Assembly: GCF_900231835.1 (NCBI RefSeq)
Contig: NZ_OCTN01000002.1
Span: 640,376-704,375 of the forward strand
Length of the DNA stretch: 64,000 nt
Direction of reading: 5' to 3'
DNA from: Pontivivens marinum
GTDB lineage: Bacteria; Pseudomonadota; Alphaproteobacteria; Rhodobacterales; Rhodobacteraceae
The notes beneath the pieces were generated by a model, which did not search any database, was not told the origin of the DNA, and saw only the letters and a program-made list of their open reading frames with translations. Below are positions 8,906-17,900 of this stretch, in pieces. Every line of letters begins with the position of its first letter. Within the stretch, counting starts at the first letter, position 1. A program made the position numbers and the translations under genes.

Positions 8906-10212
8906 TTATCTCTACCGTTATGGCCTGCGCAATTCTGGTTGGCGGGTTTATCGCGCTGGTTTTGATCCGCGTGCCGGTAGCATTCGCGCTGGGTATTGCG
9001 ACCCTGCCGATCGTGGTTCTGGATGTCCGGCTGACGCCGTTTATCGTGATGGACCGGATGTTCCAGTCCTATAACTCGTTTATTTTGCTGGCGGTTCCGT
9101 TTTTCCTGCTGGCGGCAAACCTGATGAATTCGGGTAAGATTACCGACAGATTGATTGAGCTGGCCCGTGTCCTAACCGGCTGGATGCCGGGCGGTTTGGG
9201 TCATGTGAACGTGGCTGTGTCGATGCTGTTTGCAGGTATCTCCGGCTCCTCCACCGCTGATGCGGCGGGGTGTGGTAAAATCCTGATCCCCGCAATGGTT
9301 AAGGAGGGATATGACACCCGCTTTGCCGTGGCGATTACGGCCTGTTCGTCCGTGATGGGGGTGATTATCCCGCCCTCGATCCTGATGGTTGTCTGGGGCG
9401 GGGTTATGCAAATCTCCGTCGGGGCGCTGTTTTTGGCGGGTGCATTGCCTGGGCTGCTGATCGGTCTGGCGCTGATGGGCACGGTGTATGGTTATGCCAA
9501 GGTTTATGGCTATCCCACGGCGGGCCGTCCTGATCTGGGCGAATTTTGGCGCGCGTTCAAGGGCGCTGCACTGGCCATGTTAACACCAATGTTGGTGATT
9601 GGCGGTATCGTTGGCGGTATCGTTACCCCAACGGAAAGCGCGATTATCGCGGCGGCCTATGCATTGTTCCTAGGCATGTTTGTCTATCGCACGGTCAGTG
9701 TGCGTGATCTGGGTGGCATTTTGTACGAGACGGGGCGCTTTGCCTCAATCTCTCTGTTCGCCATTGGAACGGCGTCTGCCTTCGGCTGGATGTTGGCGTT
9801 TTTCAACGTGCCGCGCCTGATTGTGGATGTGATGACCAGTGCACATCTGGGGCCATTTGGCACGGCGCTGATTATTGCCTTCCTGTTCCTGTTTTTCGGC
9901 CTGTTCATTGATGCGATCCCGACGATTATCATCCTAGGCACGGTGCTAATGCCGGTTGCGGCGGCGGCGGATATTCATCCGGTGGTGTTTGCGATTATCG
10001 GTATCGTCTCGCTGGCCTTTGGACTGGTCACGCCGCCCTATGGGCTGTGTTTGTTGATATCAGCGGCGATTGGTGGGGTGAATGTGGTGCAAGTGCTGCG
10101 GGATGTGGTGATTATCCTGATTCCGATGCTGGTGATCCTGATCCTGATCATTCTGTTCCCCGAAATGGTGCTGTGGTTGCCCAAGGCGATCATGCCGGAC
10201 TCGTTCAGGTAA
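8902..10212 (+). CDS. TRAP transporter large permease subunit (DctM family)
   Basis: This 436-residue protein with about 12 membrane segments is the ion-coupled (usually Na+) transport subunit. Family motifs include FFLLAANLMNSGKITDRL, the AGISGSSTADAAGCGKILIPAM segment, and VTPTESAIIAAAYALFLG. It overlaps the small subunit by 4 bp. A rho-independent terminator follows at 10267. It forms an uptake system with the DctP and DctQ proteins upstream. A GntR/FCD regulator lies convergently downstream and may control the operon. Confidence 0.94.
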   Translation: MIISTVMACAILVGGFIALVLIRVPVAFALGIATLPIVVLDVRLTPFIVMDRMFQSYNSFILLAVPFFLLAANLMNSGKITDRLIELARVLTGWMPGGLGHVNVAVSMLFAGISGSSTADAAGCGKILIPAMVKEGYDTRFAVAITACSSVMGVIIPPSILMVVWGGVMQISVGALFLAGALPGLLIGLALMGTVYGYAKVYGYPTAGRPDLGEFWRAFKGAALAMLTPMLVIGGIVGGIVTPTESAIIAAAYALFLGMFVYRTVSVRDLGGILYETGRFASISLFAIGTASAFGWMLAFFNVPRLIVDVMTSAHLGPFGTALIIAFLFLFFGLFIDAIPTIIILGTVLMPVAAAADIHPVVFAIIGIVSLAFGLVTPPYGLCLLISAAIGGVNVVQVLRDVVIILIPMLVILILIILFPEMVLWLPKAIMPDSFR

Positions 10213-10266
10213 GAGCAGCGCGGGATGTTTGGGCCACCATTGCCCGCGCGATCTGACCTAAACGAA

Positions 10267-10303
10267 ACGCCCGCTCACAGGTTTTCTGTGGGTGGGCGTT
10301 TTA
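10267..10303 (+). terminator. Rho-independent terminator of the first TRAP operon
   Basis: ACGCCCGCTCACAG (10267-10280) pairs over 14 bp, with two G-U pairs, with CTGTGGGTGGGCGT (10286-10299) across a 5-nt loop. A T-run follows. It lies 54 bp after the dctM stop and before the end of the convergent GntR gene. Confidence 0.85.
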
Positions 10304-10316
10304 ATTTGGAGGGGGC

Positions 10317-11045
10317 TTAGAGCGTGCCGTCAAAAATCCGTTTGCGCGCATTCTCGATATGCGCCCGCATCGCGGTTCGGGCTGCATTTTGATCCTGATT
10401 TCGCAACGCTTCGAAGATCGCGTAATGCTCCGCCTGTACCAATGCGAGGCGGTCATGCGTCTTGGTCAGGGACAGGCTGCGCGTCAGGTTCATGCCGGTG
10501 GTGATGTTTTGCGTCATGGAGGTGCGGGCGGTTACGAAATACTGATTATCTGACGCCCCGCAGATTACGGCGTGGAATGCCTCATCCGCATCAACGCCCA
10601 ATTCCCCCGCTGCTATGCAGCGATCCAGTTCCTGTAACGCGTCGCGCATGCGCGTTATATCGGCATCCGAGCGTCGTTTCGCGGCCAGAAAGGCGGCCTC
10701 ACCCTCAACTGCGGCGCGAAACTCAAAGGTGCGCTGGATATCGGCAATTGATCCGATAGGGGCAAAGTCCAGCACCGCGCCATCAGGGCGACGCATCACA
10801 TAGGAGCCGGAGCCCTGACGTGAGACGATCACCTCATCCTCGCGCAGTTGCTTTAACGCTTGGCGTAGTACGGGGCGCGACATCTGGAATTGCTGGCTCA
10901 GCTTGTGTTCAGTGGGCAACTTGCCACCGACGGGGATCGTGCCATCGACGATCATTGACAAAATCCGCTCATAGGCCTGATCGGCAAGGGTCCGGTCACG
11001 ACCGCCAACATCGTTTTCAAAAGTGCTGGCGGGATTGTCGCGCAT
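10317..11045 (-). CDS. GntR-family regulator, FadR/FCD subfamily
   Basis: This 242-residue cytosolic regulator has an N-terminal winged HTH (LADQAYERILSMI, LPTEHKLSQQFQMSRPVLRQALKQLRED, GSGSYV) and a C-terminal all-helical FCD ligand domain. FCD metal-site signals are visible: DEAFHAVICGASDN, AEHYAIFEAL and MRAHIENARKR supply the Asp and three His. The ATG at 11045 has AAAGGCAG upstream; the frame runs on to 11102 without homology-like sequence. It converges on the TRAP operon and probably responds to its substrate, because FCD regulators commonly bind organic acids. This pairing is inferred. Confidence 0.9.
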   Translation of the reverse strand: MRDNPASTFENDVGGRDRTLADQAYERILSMIVDGTIPVGGKLPTEHKLSQQFQMSRPVLRQALKQLREDEVIVSRQGSGSYVMRRPDGAVLDFAPIGSIADIQRTFEFRAAVEGEAAFLAAKRRSDADITRMRDALQELDRCIAAGELGVDADEAFHAVICGASDNQYFVTARTSMTQNITTGMNLTRSLSLTKTHDRLALVQAEHYAIFEALRNQDQNAARTAMRAHIENARKRIFDGTL

Positions 11046-11165
11046 GGGTCTGCCTTTGATGCTTATTAGCTGCGGGAGGTGTTGTGATGCACATGCCAGC
11101 ATTTGTAATATTTTGTAAAATTCTGGTCGGGATTGTCAATGCGCTGACGCGGCGGTCAGAAACGA

Positions 11166-11195
11166 AAAAGCACCCCTGCGATGAGGGGTGCTTTT
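11166..11195 (-). terminator. Rho-independent terminator of the phytase-like gene
   Basis: A perfect 12-bp stem AAAAGCACCCCT / AGGGGTGCTTTT with a 6-nt loop ends in a T-run on the minus strand. It lies 36 bp after the stop of the gene at 11231-13393. Confidence 0.9.
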
Positions 11196-11230
11196 GGCAA
11201 TCTATTCGCCCCCGCTAGGGAGCAGGGTGA

Positions 11231-13393
11231 TTACATTTCACCAAGGTTCAGGAACAATGTCTCGCCTGAGCTGTCATCAACACCGTCATTATCGGTGACG
11301 ATCCATGCATTGCCATCGGCGTCAAAGGCCATGCCCTCGATCTTATCCACGACATAACCGCCGGTGGCGGACAGGGCGGGGATCAGGTCCAGAACAACTT
11401 CGTGGCTGACGACCGGCAGTTCGCTACCCAACGGGGCGGCGACCATTTCGGACATTGGCACGCGGGTAATCAGCTTGGTCACGGCATTATCGCCGATCTG
11501 GTTGTCACGTTCGATCAGGTAAACGTAATCACCATGGGCAACAATTTCCGACAGGCCAACCCAGCCGGTTTCGGGGACCGTACGCTCGTACAACACCGCG
11601 CCCCACTCCTCGGTCTCCAGATCGTAGGAGACCAGCTTGACCATATTATCCGCATCATCAGCCCAGTTGCGCTGGATCGCGATCCACAGCTGCGACCCGA
11701 TCATGGTGATGCCTTCGGAGCCGAAGCGCGCCTCGACCGCCAGCAATTCAGCGGGGAAGGGGATTTCGGTCGTGATCTCACCCTCGGCATCAACGTGGTA
11801 GATGCCGTGCGGGATCATACGGTCGGTGCGTCCCTCGGAGGCGATCCAGAATCCGCCCTCACCATCGGTGGTGATGCCTTCCATATCCAGCTTTTGCGCA
11901 GGATGACCGCCACGGGTGACGGGCAGGGCATCGGTGATGCGGGCCGGTGTCTGCGTCGCGTCGATGGTAAAGATCGTGGGCTGATAGCCATAGAAGCTAT
12001 CGTTCACGGCGTAGAACGTACCGTTCTGCTCAGGATCAGCCGCCAAACCGGACAGCGCGGACCAGCCGATCAGCTCATCCGCACCGGCAGAGGTCAGGTG
12101 CGGATAGCTCGCCGCGCCCTCAGCAAATTCAAACAGCATAACATGGCTGCGTGCGCCGCCATCCTCGGCTAAATCGGCCTCGTTCGCGGTGACCAGCAGG
12201 TTGCGCGACGGGATCGCAACAGCGCCCTCGGGTGCAACGCCCGATGGCAGCAGCTGGGTCAGAACTGGGTTGGTCGGGTCAGTCACGTCGTAAACGCCAA
12301 CCAGCGAACCACGCTCGGACAGGATGAACACCATTGGGGTGCCGTTGATGGTGGCGAATTCCATGCCCTCGGGCTCACCACCCTTGGCGTCGGAGCGTTT
12401 GTCGGGGTAGTGGCCTGCTTCGATCACTGCATATTCGAACGAGGTGCCGCTGTCCCAAACCAGCGTGCCATCCTTATGGAACACGGACCAGCCGCGGGTA
12501 CCGCCGTCCATATCGCCCTCGTTGGCCATGGCGAGATAGGTGTCATCGATCCATTGCACGCCGTCCGGCTCACGCGCGATGTCGGAACGGGATTCGGTGA
12601 AGATCATCGCTGCGCGCTCATCCGTGGCGTCAATGCCGGTCAGATCAACGGTGCCTGCGGAGAAATGGCTGATGACAGCCGCGTCACGATCCAGAACAAC
12701 GATGTGGTTGTTTTCCTGCATGGTAACAACAACTTCGCCTAAATCGTTGATGTCAACAAATTCAGGCTCTGGATCATCTGCGCCGATTTCAGCCAGACCG
12801 GTTACTTCGGCAAAGCGGATGGTGTCGCAGACCAGCACGCCATCTGCATCCAGATCGATCAGGGCGACGGTGCCACCGGGCATCTGGCCGATACGGCCGT
12901 CGCCTGCATCCTCGTCCCGCTCGTTTTCAATCGCGATGGCGATGAACGAGCCGTCCTTGGCGACTGCGGTGCTGTCGGGCTGACCGGCCAGATCGCAGCG
13001 CGCTGTCTCGCCCATCGTGTCGATGGCGAAGGAGGCGGCGAAGCCGGACGGGGCGGAATAGCTCTCGGACGTATTCACGCCTGCGATTACGCTGTTGCCC
13101 ACGGCGGACACGGCAGTCGGCTCACCGTCCATGGTGATTGTGCCCAGCGGTGCAGGGTTGGCCGCGTCGGTAATGTCGATAAAGCCGATCACACCCAGCG
13201 GGCTGTCGGAATAGATCAGCGTCATGCCGTCGCCCGACGCGGTAATGATCTCGGACGAGGTTTCCGCTGCGCCATCGGAATTCGACGCAACAGGGAAGGA
13301 CGCGATGCGGTTAAACGACATTTCCTGTGCCGTTACAGCCGTTGCCGCAAACAGCGCCAGCGCCGAGGTCAAGCCAAGATTAGCGATTTTCAT
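11231..13393 (-). CDS. Exported beta-propeller protein with C-terminal phytase-like (esterase-like) domain
   Basis: This 720-residue exported protein starts MKIANLGLTSALALFAATAVTAQ, a clear signal peptide, with GGAAAC upstream of the ATG at 13393. The N-terminal half (about residues 22-420) is a propeller-like choice-of-anchor-I type repeat (PLGVIGFIDITDAANP, EPEFVDINDLGEVVVTMQENN, LVGVYDVTDPTNPV). The C-terminal part (about 430-715) matches the 'esterase-like activity of phytase' family: KLDMEGITTDGEGGFWIASEG, FGSEGITMIG, VDKIEGMAFDADGNAWIVTDN. Abundant Asp and Glu suggest Ca2+ binding. It may cleave extracytoplasmic phosphate esters, but the exact reaction is not proven for this family. Confidence 0.82.
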   Translation of the reverse strand: MKIANLGLTSALALFAATAVTAQEMSFNRIASFPVASNSDGAAETSSEIITASGDGMTLIYSDSPLGVIGFIDITDAANPAPLGTITMDGEPTAVSAVGNSVIAGVNTSESYSAPSGFAASFAIDTMGETARCDLAGQPDSTAVAKDGSFIAIAIENERDEDAGDGRIGQMPGGTVALIDLDADGVLVCDTIRFAEVTGLAEIGADDPEPEFVDINDLGEVVVTMQENNHIVVLDRDAAVISHFSAGTVDLTGIDATDERAAMIFTESRSDIAREPDGVQWIDDTYLAMANEGDMDGGTRGWSVFHKDGTLVWDSGTSFEYAVIEAGHYPDKRSDAKGGEPEGMEFATINGTPMVFILSERGSLVGVYDVTDPTNPVLTQLLPSGVAPEGAVAIPSRNLLVTANEADLAEDGGARSHVMLFEFAEGAASYPHLTSAGADELIGWSALSGLAADPEQNGTFYAVNDSFYGYQPTIFTIDATQTPARITDALPVTRGGHPAQKLDMEGITTDGEGGFWIASEGRTDRMIPHGIYHVDAEGEITTEIPFPAELLAVEARFGSEGITMIGSQLWIAIQRNWADDADNMVKLVSYDLETEEWGAVLYERTVPETGWVGLSEIVAHGDYVYLIERDNQIGDNAVTKLITRVPMSEMVAAPLGSELPVVSHEVVLDLIPALSATGGYVVDKIEGMAFDADGNAWIVTDNDGVDDSSGETLFLNLGEM

Positions 13394-13576
13394 GTTCGTT
13401 TCCTTTGAGGGATAACCGGTTCCGCGTGGAACCAAGGACAAACACATTCACGTCGCCATAGATGGGTGCAGCCATGTGGGAAGGGGCTGTCATGTGCATA
13501 GTCGATCCCAGCGTGTGATGCGTCTGGGCGTAGGCCTATGCGGGGCCTGTATCAGTTTTGTGAAGCTGGTCGTGGC

Positions 13577-13598
13577 GGCGGGCCTGATGCGGCCCGCC
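13577..13598 (-). terminator. Probable terminator hairpin after the M19-like gene
   Basis: A perfect 8-bp stem GGCGGGCC / GGCCCGCC with a 6-nt loop starts 8 bp after the stop at 13607. There is no T-run, so it may only stabilise the 3' end. Confidence 0.45.
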
Positions 13599-13606
13599 AG
13601 TGGGGG

Positions 13607-14593
13607 TTACGCGCCCCAAGTTTGCCCGAACAGGCGCATCCAGTTCCTGCCGAGGATCTTGGCAATCCGCGCATCACTCCAGCCACGGCGCTGCATTTCG
13701 GCGGTCAGGGCGGGGAATTCGTTGTTGTGGCGGATGCCCTCAGGCTTACTGATCTTGGACGAGCCAAATTCGGTCAGGGTGCGGCCAGTGCCCTTATCCT
13801 TGTTCGCCCATAGCAACCATGGGCCGGGGCGGGCGCGGTTGTGGTTGAAGTCGGTGCCGATTGCGACGTGATCTTCACCCACCAAATCCAGCGTGTGCTG
13901 CATCGCGTCGATAACGTCGGCCACGGTGGCATCGTTTCCTGCGGCCAGACCGGGGGCGAATAGCGAGGTGCCGATCACGCCACCCTTTTCGGCGCAGGCC
14001 TTGAACACCTCATCGGGTTTGTTGCGAGGCACATCCTTTAGCGCACTGGGCAGGCAATGCGTGATGGCAACCGGCTTGCTGGAATAGGCGATGGTGTCCA
14101 GAGAGGTTTTGATGCCAACATGGCTGAGATCGATCAGGATGCCCGCCTGCGCCATGGCGTCCACTGCCTCACGCCCGAAACCTGTCAGGCCGCTATCGTT
14201 TTGCTCCAGATAGCCCGCGCCAAAGAAGTTCTGGGTATTGTAGGTCAACTGCATGATGTTGACGCCCAGATCCTTGAAAATCGCGAAATAGTCCAGGCGA
14301 TCCTCGATCGGCGAAGTGTTTTGCCATGCCAGCATGATGCCCACCTTGCCCTCGGCCTTGGCCCGCTCAATATCGGCGGTGGTGCGGATCAGCATGGCGA
14401 TATCGGCGTTTTCCGCCAGTTTCTCGCGCCACATGGTGATGTACTCCATGCCGCCCTCGAAATTCTCCCATAAAACGGAGGACGCGGAGATCGCGGTGAC
14501 GCCGCCGCTTTGTGCCTCCAGCAAAATCTCGCGGTTGAAATCGGAGCTTTGCAGCGCGTCGATAATGATGGAATTTGTGTGCAGATCGGTCAT
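13607..14593 (-). CDS. M19 (membrane dipeptidase) family homologue lacking several metal ligands
   Basis: This 328-residue protein has the TIM-barrel layout of renal dipeptidases: GVNIMQLTYNTQNFFGAGYLE, DSGLTGFGREAVDAMAQAGI, IDLSHVG, ITHCLP and AIGTDFN. The usual N-terminal His-x-Asp metal pair reads D-A-L-Q here (residues 12-16), and the usual bridging Glu region reads AWQNTS. The two later metal His (in LSHV and THCL) and the catalytic-type Asp (GTDF) remain. No signal peptide is visible. It follows the flavin monooxygenase gene by 21 bp on the same strand, so the two are likely co-expressed. It may have an altered metal site or a non-peptidase role; the substrate is unknown. Confidence 0.82.
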   Translation of the reverse strand: MTDLHTNSIIIDALQSSDFNREILLEAQSGGVTAISASSVLWENFEGGMEYITMWREKLAENADIAMLIRTTADIERAKAEGKVGIMLAWQNTSPIEDRLDYFAIFKDLGVNIMQLTYNTQNFFGAGYLEQNDSGLTGFGREAVDAMAQAGILIDLSHVGIKTSLDTIAYSSKPVAITHCLPSALKDVPRNKPDEVFKACAEKGGVIGTSLFAPGLAAGNDATVADVIDAMQHTLDLVGEDHVAIGTDFNHNRARPGPWLLWANKDKGTGRTLTEFGSSKISKPEGIRHNNEFPALTAEMQRRGWSDARIAKILGRNWMRLFGQTWGA

Positions 14594-14614
14594 GGCGAAT
14601 CCTTCGGGATCAGT

Positions 14615-16051
14615 TCAGCAGGCGGGGCTGTCGGGCAGCCAGATGTTGTCGGGCATGTCGGGAGTCTCGTAATCGTTGAACCGCGCCAGATGGATTTCGG
14701 CATCTTCGGCAAACAGTGAGCGGGTCAGCCCCGTGGCCAGACGGCGCGCACCCTCGGTTGAGGATGGAATGCCCGACGTGACCTTGCCGTGGGTGGGCGT
14801 CGCGGCAAAGGCAAAGCAGGTGACATGCGCCAATGCAGGGCAGGTGCCGGCGACCTTCTCGGTAAAGGTGAAGTCCACGTCCAGATAGGGATAGGAGGCC
14901 AGCGACGGGTTGGTGGCGGCGGTCTGCGGTCCCATTACATCGCCCCATGTGCGAATATGCGGGGCAAAGGTGGCAAGCTCTGGCCGTTCCTCCATCGCGA
15001 CGCCAAAACCGGTGGCGAAAATCGCGACATCCGCCTCTATCACGCGGTGGGGGGTGGTGATGCGCAGGGCGCCGTTGATCTCCTCAACCTTATCGACGGA
15101 TGCGTTCACATGCAGGTGGGCGTTTTGGTGACGGATCACCCGCTTTACCGAATGTTTGGGCGGCGGCACGGGGGCGTGATCGCCTGCATCCATAATGGCC
15201 CATTTCGTGGAATCCGGCAGTGCGACAAAGCCTGCGGCCATGCCGCGGGACGATGTGCCGCTGAATTTATCAACAGTGGGGATTTTGGGGCGACGCACCA
15301 TCAGGTCCATCCGCGCGCAACCAGCCTCTAGCGCGGCGGCGGCATTATCCATGGCGGAGGCACCAGCCCCCACCACCACAACCCGTTTTCCGGTCAGCGT
15401 CGCCTCATCGAACTCATCGGCGGAATGATAGACCAACCCCTTGGCAATGCCCTGCGCCGCAGCGGGCAGGCGGGGTGCGCCGATGGCGTCCAGACCTGTG
15501 GCGATCACAACGCGGCGGGCATAATAGCTGCCGGTGGTTGTGGTCAGGCGCATCAACATGCCGTTCGGTGTTGCGATGGGAGTGATCGCCGTCACGTCGC
15601 AATCATTGACGATATCGGCATTGGTGACCTGCCGGTACCACAGCATATAGTCCATCCACATCGGACGGGGGGCCAGCCCCATATCCTGCCATGCTTGCGT
15701 GCCCCATTGCGCCTCGAACCACGCGCGGAAGGTTAGCGCCGGTACGCCCATGGCGGGGCCTGCTGTCTCCTTGGATGTGCGCAGGGTTTCCATCCGCGCA
15801 TAGGTGATCCACGGTCCCTCACGTCCCTGCGGGGCGCGGTCGAACAGGCGCACATTGCTGATGCCCTCCATCCATAGGGCGGTGTTTGCGGCCAACCCGC
15901 ATAGGCCCGCGCCGATAATCGCAACATCCAGTACCGGAGCGTCCTGCGGGCCGCGAACCTGCGGCAACCATGGCTTTGGCGGCAGATTGAGCAGCTCGAA
16001 TTGACGCTTGAGATCCACCTCAAGCGAGGCAAGGCCGGTGGGTGATGTCAT
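14615..16051 (-). CDS. FAD-dependent, NAD(P)H-type flavin monooxygenase/oxidoreductase
   Basis: This 478-residue flavoprotein has two dinucleotide folds. The FAD motif IIGAGLCGLAAN is at about residues 45-56 and the NAD(P)H motif VVVVGAGASAMDNAAA at about 222-237. ATGLDAIG and IFATGFG match the class B flavin monooxygenase (FMO/BVMO-like) linker motifs. The fingerprint PWITYARMETLRTSKE after the first fold suggests lysine/ornithine N-oxygenase-like relatives, but a substrate cannot be named. It is the first gene of a two-gene minus-strand operon with the M19-like protein, divergent from a TRAP operon. Together they may form an import-and-oxidise route. Confidence 0.82.
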   Translation of the reverse strand: MTSPTGLASLEVDLKRQFELLNLPPKPWLPQVRGPQDAPVLDVAIIGAGLCGLAANTALWMEGISNVRLFDRAPQGREGPWITYARMETLRTSKETAGPAMGVPALTFRAWFEAQWGTQAWQDMGLAPRPMWMDYMLWYRQVTNADIVNDCDVTAITPIATPNGMLMRLTTTTGSYYARRVVIATGLDAIGAPRLPAAAQGIAKGLVYHSADEFDEATLTGKRVVVVGAGASAMDNAAAALEAGCARMDLMVRRPKIPTVDKFSGTSSRGMAAGFVALPDSTKWAIMDAGDHAPVPPPKHSVKRVIRHQNAHLHVNASVDKVEEINGALRITTPHRVIEADVAIFATGFGVAMEERPELATFAPHIRTWGDVMGPQTAATNPSLASYPYLDVDFTFTEKVAGTCPALAHVTCFAFAATPTHGKVTSGIPSSTEGARRLATGLTRSLFAEDAEIHLARFNDYETPDMPDNIWLPDSPAC

Positions 16052-16326
16052 GATCGGGTCCTCAGCATAAATTCGCTCGGTGCCAGCAGTTTTGCAGTGA
16101 GGGGCACATTGCGCGCACCATGTTGCCTGCTAGGCGAGTTTTGGGGCTATGTATTAGTATGCAAACCCCTTGCGTAGAAGTTTTATTATTCGTTGTTGAC
16201 ATTATGATGCAACTATTATCCAAATTACGTGTGGTAGCAACCCCAGAATATGGGATTGTAGAAATCGCTAAACGCCTTCCAGCCGCAGCGTCCAAACAGG
16301 CGCGTCCCGACAACAGGAGTTCCGCT
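16052..16326. promoter_or_regulatory. Divergent promoter region: flavin monooxygenase / second TRAP operon
   Basis: The 275-bp divergent region is A+T-richer in its middle (16171-16260). An open frame from 16120 reads into the TRAP binding-protein gene but its first 69 codons have no signal-peptide or family character. No convincing operator palindrome or riboswitch was recognised. Confidence 0.45.
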
Positions 16327-17322
16327 ATGTCCCTCATTGCCCGCCTAACTGGTGCAACATTCTTGGTTGCTGCCGCGTTCCCCGCCCATGCCGATACGTG
16401 GCGCCTTAGCTCGATGATGACACCCGATAGTTTCGAGGGGATGGCCTATCAGAAATTCGCTGATCTGGTTGAGGAATATACAGAGGGCGAGATCGACGTT
16501 CGCATTTATCCGAACGAGCAAATCGGCTCGATGGATTCCGTGGTCGAGCAATTGAGCCAAGGCGTGATCCAGCTCGCCCCATCTGCCGTGTCGTTCATGT
16601 CGCGGTGGGAGCCTAGCATCACCTATGCCGGCGCGCCGTTCCTGTTCGACGGCTATGACCACTGGTCCAGCTTTATCAACGGCCCGCTCTTCTCATCGTG
16701 GATGGAAACAGTCACGGCTGAATCGAATATCTCGATCCTGGGCGAGATTCCGGACATGCCGCGCGGCTCGTTCCGCACGCTGCTGACCGACACTCCGATT
16801 GAAAGCGCCGCCGATATTGAGGGCCTGAAAATCCGTCAATTCCAGAATGATCTGGTAATTGATGCATGGACCCATCTGGGTGCTGAGGTTCGCGTTCTGC
16901 CGTGGGGTGAGGTCTATGACGGCATCAATCGCGGTATCGTTGATGCCGTAACGGCCCCTGCGGAATCCATTGAATCGATGCGTTTTTACGAGGTTGCGCC
17001 CTATATCGTGCGCACCGACGAATACCCGCAGGCTGTTGCGTGGATGATGAATGATGCGGCATGGAATGCGCTGACGCCGGAATTGCAGGACGCGATGACC
17101 CGCGCCCATCAGGATGCCGCAGCCTATGCGCGCGAATTGCTGGCCGAGGCTTCGGCCACGTTGCAGACTGATTTGGAGAGCAAAGACGGCGTGACCGTGA
17201 ATTTTGACTTCGACGCCTCATCCCTCGTCACCAAAATGCAGACGTTTTATATGGAGCGGGACGCAGAGGGTGAATTGCCTGAAGGCTTGATGAGCGCGGT
17301 TGACGCCGCACGCGCCGAATAG
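16327..17322 (+). CDS. TRAP transporter substrate-binding protein (DctP family), second system
   Basis: This 331-residue periplasmic protein starts MSLIARLTGATFLVAAAFPAHAD, a clear signal peptide; AGGAG lies 9 nt before the ATG at 16327, so the longer frame from 16120 was rejected. DctP features include FEGMAYQKFADLVEEYTEGEIDV, IYPNEQIGSMDSVVEQLSQGVIQLA, the ligand-arginine region IEGLKIRQFQNDL and WGEVYDGINRGIVDAV. It is distinct from the DctP at 7336, so it probably binds another compound. Next to it are DctQ and DctM subunits. Divergent enzymes (flavin monooxygenase and M19-like protein) suggest that its cargo is their substrate. Confidence 0.92.
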   Translation: MSLIARLTGATFLVAAAFPAHADTWRLSSMMTPDSFEGMAYQKFADLVEEYTEGEIDVRIYPNEQIGSMDSVVEQLSQGVIQLAPSAVSFMSRWEPSITYAGAPFLFDGYDHWSSFINGPLFSSWMETVTAESNISILGEIPDMPRGSFRTLLTDTPIESAADIEGLKIRQFQNDLVIDAWTHLGAEVRVLPWGEVYDGINRGIVDAVTAPAESIESMRFYEVAPYIVRTDEYPQAVAWMMNDAAWNALTPELQDAMTRAHQDAAAYARELLAEASATLQTDLESKDGVTVNFDFDASSLVTKMQTFYMERDAEGELPEGLMSAVDAARAE

Positions 17323-17330
17323 GGTCCGGC

Positions 17331-17900
17331 GTGCAGCAGCCCTCCACCTCCTCAGCCCTAACCGAATTACCCCGTTTGGTCAGGGCGCTGAACCGTTGGC
17401 TCGACGGTATTGCATTTGTGTTCAAGGTGGCGATTTCTGCCTGCCTTGCCGTGATGGTCGTGCTGAACCTGTATAATGTGATCTCACGCTCGGTTTTCGG
17501 CGTGGCCTATGGCTGGATATTTAGTTGGACCATGCTGATTTTTGCGTGGATGCTGCTGCTGGGTTTGTACGTCTTTATCCGGCATAGGCGCGATGTGGTC
17601 GTGGACATCTTTATGGCGCGACTGCCTGCGATGCTGCGGCGGGTGGCGGGGCTGTTTACCTGTGTAGTCGGGATAGCGGTCATGCTGGCTATCCTGCGCG
17701 GGGCACCTGCACTGTTGCAGTTGCAAACCGCGATGATGGATACAATCGACCTGCCGATTTATGTGCGCTCGCTGCCGCTGTTCATCGCGGCGGCGCTGAT
17801 CCTGCTGCACTTCACGCTTGATTTCATCTGTATCGCCTGTGGTTGGGTCGAGGCATTTCCACGCCAAGACGATGCCGTTGAAAAGGGAGCAATCGAATGA
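17331..17900 (+). CDS. TRAP transporter small membrane subunit (DctQ family), second system
   Basis: This 189-residue protein with four predicted membrane helices (AISACLAVMVVLNLYNVISR, WTMLIFAWMLLLGLYVFI, AGLFTCVVGIAVMLAIL, LPLFIAAALILLHFTLDF) is the DctQ subunit. The start is a GTG at 17331, 8 bp after the dctP stop; no ATG gives a complete first helix. Its stop overlaps the following dctM gene by 4 bp (ATGA), showing coupling. Confidence 0.9.
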   Translation: MQQPSTSSALTELPRLVRALNRWLDGIAFVFKVAISACLAVMVVLNLYNVISRSVFGVAYGWIFSWTMLIFAWMLLLGLYVFIRHRRDVVVDIFMARLPAMLRRVAGLFTCVVGIAVMLAILRGAPALLQLQTAMMDTIDLPIYVRSLPLFIAAALILLHFTLDFICIACGWVEAFPRQDDAVEKGAIE

